NCBI RefSeq assembly: GCF_019880385.1 | Contig: NZ_CP082273.1 | Span: forward strand, 2,542,001-2,606,000 | Source of the DNA: Nocardioides coralli | Lineage (GTDB): Bacteria; Actinomycetota; Actinomycetes; Propionibacteriales; Nocardioidaceae | Length of the DNA stretch: 64,000 nucleotides | Reading direction: 5' to 3' | Shown here: piece after piece, positions 8,562 through 19,599 of the stretch | Layout of the letters: every line of letters starts with the position of its first letter | Numbering within the stretch: the first letter of the stretch is position 1 | Position numbers and translations under genes: made by a program | Notes under the pieces: model-generated | Told to the model about the DNA's origin: nothing | Seen by the model: the letters and a program-made list of their open reading frames with translations, nothing else | The model's database searches: none

Positions 8562-11171
8562 ATGAGCGACAGCACTGCGCAGGCAACGACCGCGACGAGC
8601 GCCGAGCGGCGCCCGGTCGTCGTACCCGACAAGCCTGCGCTCGAGGGGCTGGAGTCGAAGTGGGCCGAGCAGTGGAAGGCCGACGACACCTACGCCTTCG
8701 ACCGCTCACAGCCACGCGAGAACGTCTACTCGATCGACACCCCGCCCCCGACGGTCAGCGGCTCGCTCCACGTCGGCCACGTCTTCTCCTACACCCACAC
8801 CGACCTCGTGGCCCGCTACCAGCGGATGCGCGGCAAGACCGTGTTCTACCCGATGGGCTGGGACGACAACGGCCTGCCCACCGAGCGCCGCGTGCAGAAC
8901 TACTACGGCGTGCGGTGCGACCCGTCGCTCCCCTACGACCCCGACTTCACGCCGCCCGAGAAGCCGGACCCCAAGAAGCAGGTGCCGGTCTCACGGCCCA
9001 ACTTCATCGCGCTCTGTGAAGAACTGGTCGAGCAGGACGAGCAGGTCTTCGAGCAGCTCTGGCGCACCCTGGGGCTCTCGGTCGACTGGTCGCAGCACTA
9101 CACCACCATCGGCGCCGCCGCCCAGACGGTCAGCCAGCGTGCGTTCCTGCGCAACTTCGCCCGCGGCGAGGCCTACCTCTCCGAGGCGCCGACACTGTGG
9201 GACGTCACGTTCCAGACCGCCGTGGCCCAGGCCGAGCTCGAGGCCCGTGAGTACGCCGGGCACTACCACCGCATCGCCTTCCGGCGCGCCGACGGCAGCC
9301 CGGTGCACATCGAGACCACCCGCCCCGAGCTGATCCCCTGCGTGGTCGCGCTGATCGCGCACCCCGACGACGAGCGGTACGCCGACCTGTTCGGCACCAC
9401 CGTCGCGTCGCCGGTCTTCGGTGTGGAGATCCCGGTCCTGGCCCACGAGGCCGCGGAGCCGGACAAGGGTGCGGGCATCGCCATGTGCTGCACCTTCGGC
9501 GACCTCACCGACGTGATGTGGTGGCGCGAGCTGCAGCTGCCGGTCCGCACGCTGATCGGTCGCGACGGCAGGCTCTCGCGCGAGACGCCCGCCTGGCTCT
9601 CCCACGAGCCCGCAGCGGAGGCCTACGAGGACCTCAAGGGCAAGACCGTCTTCTCGGCACGTGAGGCGATGGTGGACAAGCTGCGCGAGGCCGGCGACCT
9701 CGACGGCGACCCCACCCCCACGCAGCGGATGGCCAACTTCTACGAGCGGGGCGACAAGCCGCTGGAGATCGTCGCCACCCGGCAGTGGTACATCCGCAAC
9801 GGCGGCCGCGATGCGGACCTGCGCCGCGAGCTGATCGAGGACGGCGGCCAGATCACGTGGGTCCCCACCCACATGCAGCACCGCTACGACAACTGGGTGG
9901 GCGGCCTCAACGGCGACTGGCTGATCTCGCGTCAGCGCTTCTTCGGCATCCCGTTCCCTGTCTGGTACCCCCTCGACGAGGACGGCGAGCCGGACTACGA
10001 CCACCCGCTCATGCCCAGCGAGGACGAGCTGCCGGTGGACCCGTCGACCGCCGCGCCGCGCGGTTACACCGAGGAGCAGCGCGGCGAGCCCGGCGGCTTC
10101 ATCGGCGACCCCGACGTGATGGACACGTGGGCCACCTCCTCCCTGACCCCCCACATCGCCGGTGGGTGGGGCACCGACGACGACCTCTTCGAGCGCGTCT
10201 TCCCGATGGACCTGTGCACGCAGGGGCACGACATCATCCGCACCTGGCTGTTCGGTCGCGTGGTGCGGGCGCACTTCGAGCACGGCCGGGTCCCGTGGAC
10301 GCACGCGATGCTGTCCGGCTGGATCCTGGACCCGGACCGCAAGAAGATGTCGAAGTCGAAGGGCAACGTCGTCGTGCCCACCGACATCCTCGAGCGGTTC
10401 GGTGCCGATGCGGTCCGGTGGCGGGCGGCAATGGCCCGTCCCGGCCTCGACTCCCCCTTCGACGAGAGCCAGATGAAGGTCGGTCGCCGGCTCGCGATGA
10501 AGGTCCTCAACGCTTCCCGGTTCGTGCTGGGCATGGGCGCCACGGAGCTCAACCACGCGGCGGTCTCCGAGCCGGTCGACTGCGCCCTGCTCGGACGGCT
10601 CGAGGTCGTCGTCAACCGCGCCACCGAGGCCTTCGACGCCTACGACTACACCACGGCCCTCGAGGTCACCGAGAAGCTGTTCTGGGAGTTCTGCGACGAC
10701 TACCTGGAGCTCGTGAAGGAACGCGCCTACGGCGATCCCGACGACCGGCGTACGGCGTCGGCGCGCGCCACGCTCGCGATCGCCCTCGAGGTGCAGCTGC
10801 GGCTGCTGGCGCCGTTCCTGCCCTACGTGACCGAGGAGGTCTGGTCGTGGTGGCAGGAAGGGTCGATCCACCGGGCGTCGTGGCCGGTGAGCGCCGACCT
10901 CGGGGCGGCCGCGGCCGCACCGGCCGCCATGATCGACGCCGTCGCCGCGGCGCTCATCGGGATCCGGGGCGCGAAGTCGCAGGCGAAGGTGTCGATGAAG
11001 GCACCGCTGTCGCGCGTGGAGATCTCCGGCCCCGAGGCCCAGGTCCGCCAGGTCGAGCGGGCAGCCGACGACCTGCGGGCCGCCGGCAAGATCAGCGGCG
11101 ACCTGGTGTTCACGGTGCGCGACGATGCGGAGGGCATCAGCGTCGCCGCCGAGCTCGCCGAGGCAGGCTGA
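8562..11171 (+). CDS. valS: Valyl-tRNA synthetase
   Basis: Class I aminoacyl-tRNA synthetase (869 aa) charging tRNA-Val. The HIGH-type motif is HVGH (residues ~67-70) and the second ATP motif is KMSKSKGN near residue 597. A CP1 editing domain lies between them. The start MSDSTAQ is chosen from the -10 box 8 nt upstream. The C-terminus ends soon after the anticodon-binding domain without an obvious long coiled-coil arm, which resembles the second bacterial ValRS type found in some actinobacteria (inference from memory of the family). Confidence 0.95.
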   Translation: MSDSTAQATTATSAERRPVVVPDKPALEGLESKWAEQWKADDTYAFDRSQPRENVYSIDTPPPTVSGSLHVGHVFSYTHTDLVARYQRMRGKTVFYPMGWDDNGLPTERRVQNYYGVRCDPSLPYDPDFTPPEKPDPKKQVPVSRPNFIALCEELVEQDEQVFEQLWRTLGLSVDWSQHYTTIGAAAQTVSQRAFLRNFARGEAYLSEAPTLWDVTFQTAVAQAELEAREYAGHYHRIAFRRADGSPVHIETTRPELIPCVVALIAHPDDERYADLFGTTVASPVFGVEIPVLAHEAAEPDKGAGIAMCCTFGDLTDVMWWRELQLPVRTLIGRDGRLSRETPAWLSHEPAAEAYEDLKGKTVFSAREAMVDKLREAGDLDGDPTPTQRMANFYERGDKPLEIVATRQWYIRNGGRDADLRRELIEDGGQITWVPTHMQHRYDNWVGGLNGDWLISRQRFFGIPFPVWYPLDEDGEPDYDHPLMPSEDELPVDPSTAAPRGYTEEQRGEPGGFIGDPDVMDTWATSSLTPHIAGGWGTDDDLFERVFPMDLCTQGHDIIRTWLFGRVVRAHFEHGRVPWTHAMLSGWILDPDRKKMSKSKGNVVVPTDILERFGADAVRWRAAMARPGLDSPFDESQMKVGRRLAMKVLNASRFVLGMGATELNHAAVSEPVDCALLGRLEVVVNRATEAFDAYDYTTALEVTEKLFWEFCDDYLELVKERAYGDPDDRRTASARATLAIALEVQLRLLAPFLPYVTEEVWSWWQEGSIHRASWPVSADLGAAAAAPAAMIDAVAAALIGIRGAKSQAKVSMKAPLSRVEISGPEAQVRQVERAADDLRAAGKISGDLVFTVRDDAEGISVAAELAEAG

Positions 11172-11276
11172 GGTCCACAGCGCTCGGCGGAGCCGGCTGG
11201 TAGCTGACGACCGACGTCGGCGCGCGGCTCGCGGTTGTCGGCGGCTCCCTCGTCGCGCGGCTGCCCCCGACCGGTC

Positions 11277-12548
11277 CTACCCGTCGTCGCGGTCGTCCTC
11301 GTCGTCGTGGTCGTCGCGGTCGTCCTCGTCGTCGCGGTCATCCCGGTCGTCGCGGTCGTCCCGGTCCTTGCGGTCGTCCCTCGCGTCCCGGTCACCGCGG
11401 TCGCCACCGCCGCCCCGTCCCGCGTTCGGCTGACTCGCGCCGCCCTGCCCCGCACCCTGACCGGCGGTCTTCTGCGGTCCGGCGCTGCCCTGCCCGGCGG
11501 TCTGCTGCTGCCCGGGACTCGCCTGACCTGCGTCGTCCTGCTGCGCGGGACTCGGCTGACCGGCGCTGTTCTGACCGGTGGTGTTCTGCCCGGTGCTGCC
11601 CTGCCCGGCGCTCTCCTGCTGCCCGGGGTTCGGCTGACCTGCCTCGTCCTGTCCGTCGGCCTCTTGCTCGTCGGAGTCCTGCTCGTCGGAGTCCTGCTCG
11701 TCGGAGTCCGGCTCGCTTGCCGGACCGGTGCCACCGACTCCGTCCTCGGTCGGGGTCGGCTCCTCGTCAGACTCGGTCGCGGGGGTGTCCGGCAGGACCG
11801 GGTCGCCGGGGTCGCGGTCGGAGCCCTCGGGCATCGGTGCGAGCGGCAGCAGCTCCTCCAGCACCGAGTCGGGCTCGGAGTCGTCGAGCTCTGGACCTCC
11901 GTCGGGGGCCACCGGGTCCTCCGGCGCAGGAGCAGGCTGCGGCTGCGGGGCCTGGGGCCCGGGGGACCCCTGGGGGGCCGCCTGGGGGCCTGCTGAGTCC
12001 GGGGTGGGCGAGCCTCCGCCGGCTGCGGGCGCCGCGACCGGACCCGAGGGTCCCTTCTCCCCGGTCGGCGCGGCACCCGGAGCCGGCCCCGCGGACGCGT
12101 CGGTGCTGCCGGTGGACGGTGGAGCCGCGGCGGCCGGTGCGTCACCGCCGGCCGCGGGTGTGGCGGCGGACGGCGGGGTCGCGGTCGACGCGCCTCCGCC
12201 CGGCCCGGAGTCCGGGGAGGCTGCCCCACCTACGCCACCACCGGGTGTGTCCACCAGCCAGTCAGGCGGTCCCGCGACGTCCCTGTCCTGCTCGGACCCG
12301 GTCACCGGCGGCTCGCTGGTCGCCTGGCCCGCGCCATCTTGCGCCTCCGTGCCGCTGGGCTCGAGCGTGGCGGCCCCGGGTGTCTCGGACGGCGGATCGG
12401 TCGGCGCCGGACTGGTCGTCACCACCTGCGGGGCCTCGGCACTCGGCACCCCCGGCGGCTGCGGTGTGTGGAGCTGCGTGAGCACGAACGCGCACAGCCC
12501 GGCCACCATGAAGTAGGCGGCGAGGGGGCGGAGGTGCTGTCGCTGCAT
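11277..12548 (-). CDS. Membrane-anchored or secreted low-complexity protein with Gln-Gly and Asp-Arg repeats
   Basis: No family recognised (423 aa). A basic N-terminus and one hydrophobic segment (residues ~8-25) form a signal peptide or anchor. Residues ~30-230 are Pro/Ala/Gly/Ser-rich and mostly disordered, ~230-300 acidic with a triple DSDEQ repeat, ~305-385 made of short xGQ units (AGQ, TGQ, PGQQ), and the last ~35 residues are almost only Asp and Arg with period 3. The start has a clear Shine-Dalgarno (GGAAGGAC). The valine-rich frame on the opposite strand is its antisense image. A cell-surface or wall-spanning role is a guess. Confidence 0.7.
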   Translation of the reverse strand: MQRQHLRPLAAYFMVAGLCAFVLTQLHTPQPPGVPSAEAPQVVTTSPAPTDPPSETPGAATLEPSGTEAQDGAGQATSEPPVTGSEQDRDVAGPPDWLVDTPGGGVGGAASPDSGPGGGASTATPPSAATPAAGGDAPAAAAPPSTGSTDASAGPAPGAAPTGEKGPSGPVAAPAAGGGSPTPDSAGPQAAPQGSPGPQAPQPQPAPAPEDPVAPDGGPELDDSEPDSVLEELLPLAPMPEGSDRDPGDPVLPDTPATESDEEPTPTEDGVGGTGPASEPDSDEQDSDEQDSDEQEADGQDEAGQPNPGQQESAGQGSTGQNTTGQNSAGQPSPAQQDDAGQASPGQQQTAGQGSAGPQKTAGQGAGQGGASQPNAGRGGGGDRGDRDARDDRKDRDDRDDRDDRDDEDDRDDHDDEDDRDDG

Positions 12549-12653
12549 GAGGGGGTCCTTCCGAGGCGAGTTCAGTCTCGACCGCCGACACCCCCAGTCC
12601 AAGGCGGGCACGCCGAAATGGCCCGAAATGACCAGATGGAATGGTCCGGTCGG

Positions 12654-13937
<1,284 letters not shown>

Positions 13938-14000
13938 AGCCCATCACCCTCCGGTCCGTCCGGCGCTCAGGGGTCGCGCCGGCTTCGTCCACATTCTCCC

Positions 14001-14018
14001 GCCCCCGCGAACGGGGGC
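14001..14018 (-). terminator. GC-rich hairpin between clpP2 and clpX
   Basis: GCCCCCG and CGGGGGC form a perfect 7-bp stem with a four-base loop (UUCG on the minus-strand RNA). There is no U-run, so it may be an attenuator or RNA-stability element rather than a full terminator. Confidence 0.4.
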
Positions 14019-14081
14019 CAGACGACGGTACCCCGTGCCGCCCTCCGAGGGGGGCTGACACGAGGAACTCGTCGTGTCGTC

Positions 14082-14690
14082 TCATGCCAGCGCGGGTGCA
14101 CCCTTGCGCGGCTGGATCACCGCGTCGACCAAGCCGTACTCGACGGCCTGCTCGGCGGTGAGGATCTTGTCGCGCTCGATGTCGCGGCTGACCTGGTCGC
14201 GGTCGCGGCCGCTGTGGTCGGCGATCATCTTCTCCAGCAGCTCGCGCATGCGCAGGATCTCGTTGGCCTGGATCTCGATGTCGGAGGTCTGGCCGAACGT
14301 GCCCTCGGTGTAGGGCTGGTGGATCAGGATCCGGCTGTTGGGGAGGGCGGTGCGCTTGCCCGCCGCCCCGGCCGCGAGCAGGATCGCGGCCGCGGAGGCC
14401 GCCTGGCCGATGCAGACCGTCTGCACGTCGGGCTTGATGAAGTTCATCGTGTCGTAGATCGCCGTGAGGGCCGTGAACGAGCCGCCGGGGCTGTTGATGT
14501 AGATCTGCACGTCCTGGTCGGGGTTCATCGACTCCAGGCACATCAGCTGGGCGATGACCGCGTTGGCGACGTCGTCGGAGATCGGCGTCCCGAGGTAGAT
14601 GATGCGGTCCTCGAAGAGCTTGGCGTAGGGGTCGATGCGGCGGAACCCGTAGGAGGTCCGCTCCTCCCACTGGGGGATGTAGTAGTTCAT
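14082..14690 (-). CDS. clpP2: ATP-dependent Clp protease proteolytic subunit ClpP2
   Basis: Serine peptidase subunit (202 aa). The nucleophile is S99 in the motif QAASAAA and the catalytic histidine is H124 in LIHQPY; the Asp follows near residue 173. Actinobacterial ClpP1 and ClpP2 form mixed tetradecamers, and the neighbouring ClpP1 gene ends only 4 nt upstream, so the two are co-expressed. The motif QAASAAAI, instead of the MAASMG of ClpP1, separates the two paralogues. Confidence 0.96.
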   Translation of the reverse strand: MNYYIPQWEERTSYGFRRIDPYAKLFEDRIIYLGTPISDDVANAVIAQLMCLESMNPDQDVQIYINSPGGSFTALTAIYDTMNFIKPDVQTVCIGQAASAAAILLAAGAAGKRTALPNSRILIHQPYTEGTFGQTSDIEIQANEILRMRELLEKMIADHSGRDRDQVSRDIERDKILTAEQAVEYGLVDAVIQPRKGAPALA

Positions 14691-14694
14691 GGTT

Positions 14695-15339
14695 TCAGTC
14701 CTTCTCGTGGGCCGGGCGACCCTCGTCGGCGGCCTCGCGGGCGCTGGTGATGACCTGGTCGATGAAGCCGTAGTCGCGGGCCTCGTCGGCGGTGAACCAG
14801 CGGTCGCGGTCGGCGTCGGTCGTCACCTGCTCCAGGTCCTGGCCGGTGTGACGGGCGATCAGCTCGAGCAGCACCTGCTTGAGGTGGAGCGACTGCTGGG
14901 CCTGGATCTTGATGTCGGAGGCGGAGCCACCCATCCCCGAGGACGGCTGGTGCATCATGATCCGCGCGTGGGGCAGGGCGTAGCGCTTGCCCTTGGCGCC
15001 GGCGCAGAGCAGGAACTGGCCCATCGAGGCGGCCAGGCCCATGCCGACCGTGGCGACGTCGTTGGGGATGTAGTTCATGGTGTCGTAGATCGCCATGCCG
15101 GCGTCGACGGACCCACCGGGGCTGTTGATGTGGAGGAAGATGTCGGCGTCGGGATCCTCCGCGGACAGCAGCAGCAGCTGGGCGCAGATGGCGTTGGCGT
15201 TCTGGTCGCGGACCTCCGAGCCGAGGAAGACGATCCGCTCGCGCAGCAGCCGCTGGTAGATGTGGTCGTCGAGCCCGTACATCGAGGCGCCGGCGCCGTT
15301 GGCCTCCGGGGAGAGCGAGGGGCTGGGGTTCTGGTTCAC
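14695..15339 (-). CDS. clpP1: ATP-dependent Clp protease proteolytic subunit ClpP1
   Basis: Serine peptidase subunit (214 aa) with S105 in MGLAASMG, H130 in IMMHQPSSG and an Asp near residue 180. The start is taken as the GTG at 15339 (reading [10 protein letters not shown]), because a -10 box TAGGGT sits 7 nt upstream and the in-frame ATG at 15381 lies upstream of that box. First gene of clpP1-clpP2-clpX. The usual partner tig is about 2.5 kb away, separated by a repeat array and two unrelated genes. Confidence 0.96.
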   Translation of the reverse strand: MNQNPSPSLSPEANGAGASMYGLDDHIYQRLLRERIVFLGSEVRDQNANAICAQLLLLSAEDPDADIFLHINSPGGSVDAGMAIYDTMNYIPNDVATVGMGLAASMGQFLLCAGAKGKRYALPHARIMMHQPSSGMGGSASDIKIQAQQSLHLKQVLLELIARHTGQDLEQVTTDADRDRWFTADEARDYGFIDQVITSAREAADEGRPAHEKD

Positions 15340-15346
15340 GACTGCG

Positions 15347-15352
15347 ACCCTA
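15347..15352 (-). promoter_or_regulatory. -10 box of clpP1 (leaderless GTG start)
   Basis: TAGGGT on the minus strand, ending 7 nt before the GTG start codon. Confidence 0.55.
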
Positions 15353-15539
15353 GCCGCAAGGTCTGACTCTTCCACGGGCATCCGGCCGCTGTTCGCGCAC
15401 AGCGGACGTTCCCCGCGCAGCGGCGCCCGAGGAACGAGGGCGGCGCGTGGGCGCGGGGAGGTCGAGCAAGGCCCGCGACCGAGGCACGAGGTCGCGACGG
15501 CCGCGTCGAAACCGGAGGAGCACCTGGAGGGTCACAGGT

Positions 15540-15641
15540 GGTCTCGACAAGCCCGACCAACGCGGGGTCTCGACAAGCCCGACCAACGCGGGGTCTCGAC
15601 AAGCTCGACCAACGTGAGGTCTCGACAGGCTCGACCAGCGC
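15540..15641. repeat. 26-bp tandem repeat array, four units
   Basis: Units begin GGTCTCGACAAGC or GGTCTCGACAGGC at 15540, 15566, 15592 and 15618, exactly 26 bp apart, each followed by a CGACCAACG-type segment. The core has TCGA half-sites flanking CAAGC. The same core recurs with 29-bp spacing at 58168-58405. The array lies between clpP1 and the convergent end of the hydrolase gene; 15353-15539 shows no gene. Confidence 0.9.
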
Positions 15642-15646
15642 AGCCC

Positions 15647-16810
15647 TCACGCCAGCCAGCGGACCAGCGCGCCTTCCACGTCCGGGTGGTTGAGCAGGTC
15701 GAAGTGACCGGCCCGCGGCACGTGCAGCACCTCGGCGCCGGGGAAGAGGTCGACCGGCCCGACCCGGCCGTACGCCGACGGCACCCGCACCAGGCCGTCG
15801 CCCAGCCAAGCCCCGACCGGGTGCCGCGGCGTCCGGGTCAGCGTGGCCGAGACCAGGCGGTAGCGCGCGTGCGGCAGGGCCGGCACGTCCTCAGCCAGCC
15901 CGTCGACGAGGTCCTGCACGCCCACCGACCGCCAGTCGAGGACGCGACCGAACGCCGCGGACTCCGGGAAGCGCGCCAGCAGCCCGCTGCCGGTTGCGAC
16001 CTGCCCGGCCAGGGGGGCGCCGAGGTGGGGCGTGCCGAGGGTGACCACGTCGGTCACCAGGGACGTCCACGCCGGTTCGCGGCCGGTGGCGACGGCTGCG
16101 GCCGCCCGCACCACCAGACCGCCGAGCGAGTGCCCGACCAGCACCAGCCGCGTGACCGGTTCCGGCCACTGCGTCACCAGCTCGTCGAGCAGCGCGGCGA
16201 GCGCGACCCCGTTCTCACGCAGCGGCAGGCCCGTGTTGGCGCGCAGGAAGACCGGGCTCCACCCCCGGCGGGCGAGCGTCTCGCCGTACGTGGTCCCACG
16301 GTCGCGGCGGCCCCTGTCCCAGTGGGACTCGTTCTCGCACAGCCCGTGCAGGAAGACCGCCACCTGGCCGTTCGCGTCGGGGAAGGCTGCAGCGAGCGAG
16401 CCTCGGTCGAGGCCGACGTCGGCGCCGGCGCGCCGCACGGCCAGGGGGATGGCCATCCGGGGCCGCTCCCGCTCGAGGCGGTCGCCGACCAACCCGTTGA
16501 CGGCTGAGGCCAGGAACCGTCCTCGGGGGTCCTGGTCGAGGGCCGGCCCCCACCCGCGGTCAGCGGCCGCGCCGAGCCCCCGCGACGTCGCCCGGAACGC
16601 GACGCCGAGGCCGCCGTAGACACCGGCCGCGATGCCCCGGTGGAGCAGCTCGGCCGGGCCGGGCCGCGCGCCCGGTCGCCGACGACGTACGCCGTGGGCA
16701 CGATCGAGCCAGGCCAGGTGGGTGTCCCGGACCGAGCTCACGACGAGCTGGTCGGCCACGTCGGCGACCAGCGCGAGCGCGTCGGCCACACCCGGACCAC
16801 TGCGACCCAT
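15647..16810 (-). CDS. Alpha/beta-hydrolase, lipase/PGAP1-like
   Basis: Probable esterase or lipase (387 aa). The nucleophile elbow is GHSLGG (serine near residue 226), preceded by the oxyanion-type motif FLHGLCENESHW near residue 153; a C-terminal GHFDLL supplies a likely catalytic His. The first ~100 residues are Ala/Arg-rich and not assigned. A -10 box TAGCGT lies 6 nt before the ATG. The substrate is unknown. The stop codon abuts the 26-bp repeat array. Confidence 0.8.
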   Translation of the reverse strand: MGRSGPGVADALALVADVADQLVVSSVRDTHLAWLDRAHGVRRRRPGARPGPAELLHRGIAAGVYGGLGVAFRATSRGLGAAADRGWGPALDQDPRGRFLASAVNGLVGDRLERERPRMAIPLAVRRAGADVGLDRGSLAAAFPDANGQVAVFLHGLCENESHWDRGRRDRGTTYGETLARRGWSPVFLRANTGLPLRENGVALAALLDELVTQWPEPVTRLVLVGHSLGGLVVRAAAAVATGREPAWTSLVTDVVTLGTPHLGAPLAGQVATGSGLLARFPESAAFGRVLDWRSVGVQDLVDGLAEDVPALPHARYRLVSATLTRTPRHPVGAWLGDGLVRVPSAYGRVGPVDLFPGAEVLHVPRAGHFDLLNHPDVEGALVRWLA

Positions 16811-16816
16811 GCGGAC

Positions 16817-16822
16817 ACGCTA
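16817..16822 (-). promoter_or_regulatory. -10 box of the lipase-like gene
   Basis: TAGCGT on the minus strand, ending 6 nt before the ATG at 16810. Confidence 0.5.
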
Positions 16823-17006
16823 TCAAGGTCAGTGCACACACGTACTCTGACAAGCGAGTCGTCCTCTCCGATGAGTCCTCGGGGGTGCGAGGGTCGTTCT
16901 GCGCACGAGACGCGTGACCAGTGAGGAGACCGGGCCGATGTCACCGAAGGATCAGCGGCGCAGCACCGGACCCGGCCGACCTCGTCGGGACCGTCCGAGC
17001 AGCTCG

Positions 17007-17817
17007 TTGCGTGGGGGCCTGTGGCTACCGCTCTTCGACGAGCTGGCGGATCCGCGGTTGGTCGCCGCCCTGGCGGTCGAGGCCGAGGCCGCCGGGTGGC
17101 ACGGCTTCATTCGTCTGGGACCACCTGCGCTGGGAGCGACCGGTCCGCGACGTGGCCGACCCGTGGATCTCCCTGGCCGCGGTCGCCACGGCCACGGAGG
17201 CGATCCGGTTCGGGCCGATGGTCACGCCGCTGGCACGTCGGCGCCCGCTGAAGGTCGCCCGCGAGACCGTCACCCTCGATGGGCTCGGGAGCGGCCGTCT
17301 CGTGCTCGGGGTGGGCCTGGGCGACGACCGCTTCGGGCGCGAGTTCGCCAGCACCGGGGAGTGCACCGACCCGCGCGGGCGGGCGCGGATGCTGGACGAG
17401 TCACTCGACGTGCTCGCGGCCGCTTGGTCCGGCGAGCCCGTGCACCACCACGGGGAGCACTACCGGATCGACGGCGTCGAGATCCGCCCGCTCCCCCATC
17501 GTCGCGAAGGGATCCCCGTCTGGGTCGCGGGGTCTGCCGGTCGACGGAAACCGCTGCAGCGGGCGGCTCGCCACCAGGGCTACGTGCCGGTCAACATCGA
17601 GCACCCCGACCAGCTGGCCGAGTCCGTCGCCGCGATCGACGACCTGCGCGGGCGCCCGGACGAGCCGTACGACGTGGCGGTCGGTCTGCCCGTGTCGAGC
17701 GACCCGCGCCGGTTCGCCTCGGCCGGAGCTACCTGGTGGCTGACCGAGCTCGACCCCACGTCGGTGACCCCCGACCTGGTGCGCGGTGTCATCCGCGACG
17801 GACCCCGGTCGGACTGA
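17007..17817 (+). pseudogene. Luciferase-like (LLM) flavin/F420 oxidoreductase, frameshifted
   Basis: Two reading frames together make one LLM-family protein of about 269 residues. The first frame gives the N-terminal strand LWLPLFDELADP and helix ending AAGWHGF; the second continues with FVWDHLRWERPV, then GPMVTPLARRRP, LDGLGSGRLVLGVGLG and a full C-terminal barrel. The switch is at TTC-A-TTC: removing the A at 17109 restores an unbroken frame. The gene is either a young pseudogene or carries a sequencing error. The start is uncertain (TTG 17007, ATG 16938 or GTG 16914). The 16823-17006 stretch shows nothing else. Confidence 0.8.
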
Positions 17818-17836
17818 CGGACCCGTTCCGGACGCA

Positions 17837-17870
17837 CGAGCGCCCCGCACCGGTGGGTGCGGGGCGCTCG
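17837..17870. terminator. Bidirectional terminator hairpin between the LLM gene and tig
   Basis: A perfect 15-bp stem (CGAGCGCCCCGCACC at 17837-17851 with its complement at 17856-17870) and a 4-base loop sit between two convergent genes. Its place and stability suit termination from both sides, though U-runs are absent. Confidence 0.75.
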
Positions 17871-17883
17871 ACGACGTGAGCCG

Positions 17884-19275
17884 TCAGGCCTGCTCGGCGG
17901 GCTCCGGAGTCGCCTCGTCGGCCTCGTCGGCAGCCGCCTCCGGCTCGCCGATCGTGCCGTCGGGCTGCAGGTTCTTCAGCTCCACCACGTTGCCCGAGGC
18001 GTCCTTGACGACTGCGCTCTCGACGACGGTGGCCAGCGCCTTGCCGCGCAGCACCTCCTGGACGAGCTCCGGGATGTGGTTGTGCTCGAACATGTGGTTC
18101 GCGAACTCCTGCGGGTCCTGGCCGGACTGCTGGGCCCGGCGGACCAGGTGCTGGGAGAGCTCGTTCTGGTCGACGCCGAGCTCCTCCCTCTTGGCGATCG
18201 CGTCGAGCAGGAACTGCGCCGTGATGGCGTCACGGGTACGTCGCTCGAGCTCGGCCTCGAACTCCTCGACGGTCTGCTTCTCGTCCTCGAGGTACTTCTC
18301 CATCGTGAGGCCGGCGTACATCAGCTGCTGCTCGACCTGCTGGCGACGGGAGTTGAGCTCGTCGGTCACGATGCCCTCGGGCAGCGGCACCTCGACCTTG
18401 TCGAGGAGCACCTCGAGCACGGCGTCGCGCGCGGCCGCGGCCTGCTCGAGGCGCTTGCCCCGGCCCAGCCGCTCACGGACGTCGTCCTGCAGCTCGGCCA
18501 CGGTGTCGAACTCGCTGGCCATCTGGGCGAACTCGTCGTCCAGCTCCGGCAGCTCCTGCTGCTGGACCTTGGTCACGGCGACCGCGACCTCGACGTCCTC
18601 GCCGACGAGGTCGCCGCCGACCAGCTGCGAGGTGAAGGTCTTCTCGTCACCCGCGGCCATGCCGACCAGGGCCTCGTCGAGGCCGTCGAGCATGCCGCCG
18701 CGGCCGACCTGGTAGGACATGCCGGAGACCTCGGCACCCTCGACGACCTCGCCGTCCTTGGTGGCCTCGAGGTCGATGACCACGAAGTCACCGTCGGCAG
18801 CCGCGCGGTCGACGTCGAGCAGGGTGGCGAACCGCTCGCGCAGCGCCTGCACCTGCTCCTCGACGTCGGCGTCGGTCATCTCGACGTCGTCGACCTGGGC
18901 CTCGAGACCCTCGTAGTCGGGGACCGTGATCTCGGGCTTCACGTCGACCTCGGCGGTGAACTCGAGCACGTCGTCGTCCTCGAGCTTGGTCACCTCGATC
19001 TCGGGCTGGGCCAGCGGCTCGAGGGAGTTCTCCTGCAGCGCCTCGATGTACTTCTGCGGGAGGACGTCGTTGATCGCCTGGTCCAGGACCGCACCCCGGC
19101 CGACCTGCTTGTCGATCAGGCTGGGCGGCACCTTGCCGCGGCGGAAGCCGGGGACGTTGATCTGCTGGGCGATCTTGCGGTAGGCCGCGTCGAGGCTCGG
19201 CTTGAGCTCCTCGAAGGGCACCTCGACGGTCAGCTTGGCCCGGGTCGGGCTCAAGGTCTCGACGGCGCTCTTCAC
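17884..19275 (-). CDS. tig: Trigger factor, ribosome-associated chaperone and PPIase
   Basis: Binds nascent chains at the ribosome exit (463 aa). The N-terminal ribosome-binding domain contains the signature GFRRGKVPP (residues ~44-52). The FKBP-type PPIase domain spans ~150-240 and the helical C-terminal domain follows, ending in an acidic Ala/Glu tail usual for actinobacterial proteins. The start is a GTG at 19275 with a good Shine-Dalgarno (GAGGAG, 8 nt). It is transcribed toward the bidirectional terminator; two tRNA genes lie just upstream. Confidence 0.97.
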   Translation of the reverse strand: MKSAVETLSPTRAKLTVEVPFEELKPSLDAAYRKIAQQINVPGFRRGKVPPSLIDKQVGRGAVLDQAINDVLPQKYIEALQENSLEPLAQPEIEVTKLEDDDVLEFTAEVDVKPEITVPDYEGLEAQVDDVEMTDADVEEQVQALRERFATLLDVDRAAADGDFVVIDLEATKDGEVVEGAEVSGMSYQVGRGGMLDGLDEALVGMAAGDEKTFTSQLVGGDLVGEDVEVAVAVTKVQQQELPELDDEFAQMASEFDTVAELQDDVRERLGRGKRLEQAAAARDAVLEVLLDKVEVPLPEGIVTDELNSRRQQVEQQLMYAGLTMEKYLEDEKQTVEEFEAELERRTRDAITAQFLLDAIAKREELGVDQNELSQHLVRRAQQSGQDPQEFANHMFEHNHIPELVQEVLRGKALATVVESAVVKDASGNVVELKNLQPDGTIGEPEAAADEADEATPEPAEQA

Positions 19276-19341
19276 CGGTTGTCTCCTCTGTCGTGTCGTC
19301 GTGGTCCTGCTGCGGGCGTGGCCAGGGGTCGACCACAGGAG

Positions 19342-19414
19342 TCGGGGCGACAGGACTCGAACCTGCGATCTCCTGCTCCCAAAGCAGGCGCGCTAGCCAC
19401 TACGCTACGCCCCG
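19342..19414 (-). tRNA. tRNA-Pro (TGG)
   Basis: A 73-nt cloverleaf with acceptor CGGGGCG/CGCCCCG, anticodon stem CCTGC/GCAGG, loop TTTGGGA (anticodon TGG) and T-arm containing TTCGAGT. The 3' CCA is not encoded. Confidence 0.95.
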
Positions 19415-19449
19415 CCAAGTGGGCCCCTCGGCCGGCGCCGGTGACCCCT

Positions 19450-19523
19450 TGGAGCGGATGACGGGAATCGAACCCGCGTAGCCAGTTTGGAAGACTGGGG
19501 CTCTACCATTGAGCTACATCCGC
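19450..19523 (-). tRNA. tRNA-Gly (TCC), CCA encoded
   Basis: Acceptor GCGGATG/CATCCGC, anticodon stem CCAGT/ACTGG, loop CTTCCAA (anticodon TCC) and T-loop TTCGATT. Discriminator T at 19453 is followed by an encoded CCA (19450-19452), unlike the neighbouring tRNA-Pro. Confidence 0.95.
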
Positions 19524-19599
19524 ACGCTCACCCCGCCGCAGCGAATTGGGCGCAGGCCATCGTGCCACAGAGGGCCACGGCCCCCGAAACCGACGGCCT

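Noticed and set aside
8991..10871. 626-codon open frame on the minus strand across valS
   Set aside because: It is the antisense image of valS in very GC-rich DNA; its protein is Val/Gly/Arg-rich without any domain, and valS motifs are intact.
11235..11996. Valine-rich plus-strand frame opposite the Asp-Arg protein
   Set aside because: It arises from reading the Asp/Arg tract backwards; the minus-strand gene has a Shine-Dalgarno and signal-like N-terminus.
14001..14018. Full terminator ending clpP1P2 transcription before clpX
   Set aside because: The hairpin lacks a U-run and clpX has the same orientation, so I list it only as a possible attenuator.
15540..15641. CRISPR array
   Set aside because: Units are tandem with no unique spacers and no cas genes; the same applies to 4088-4355 and 58168-58405.
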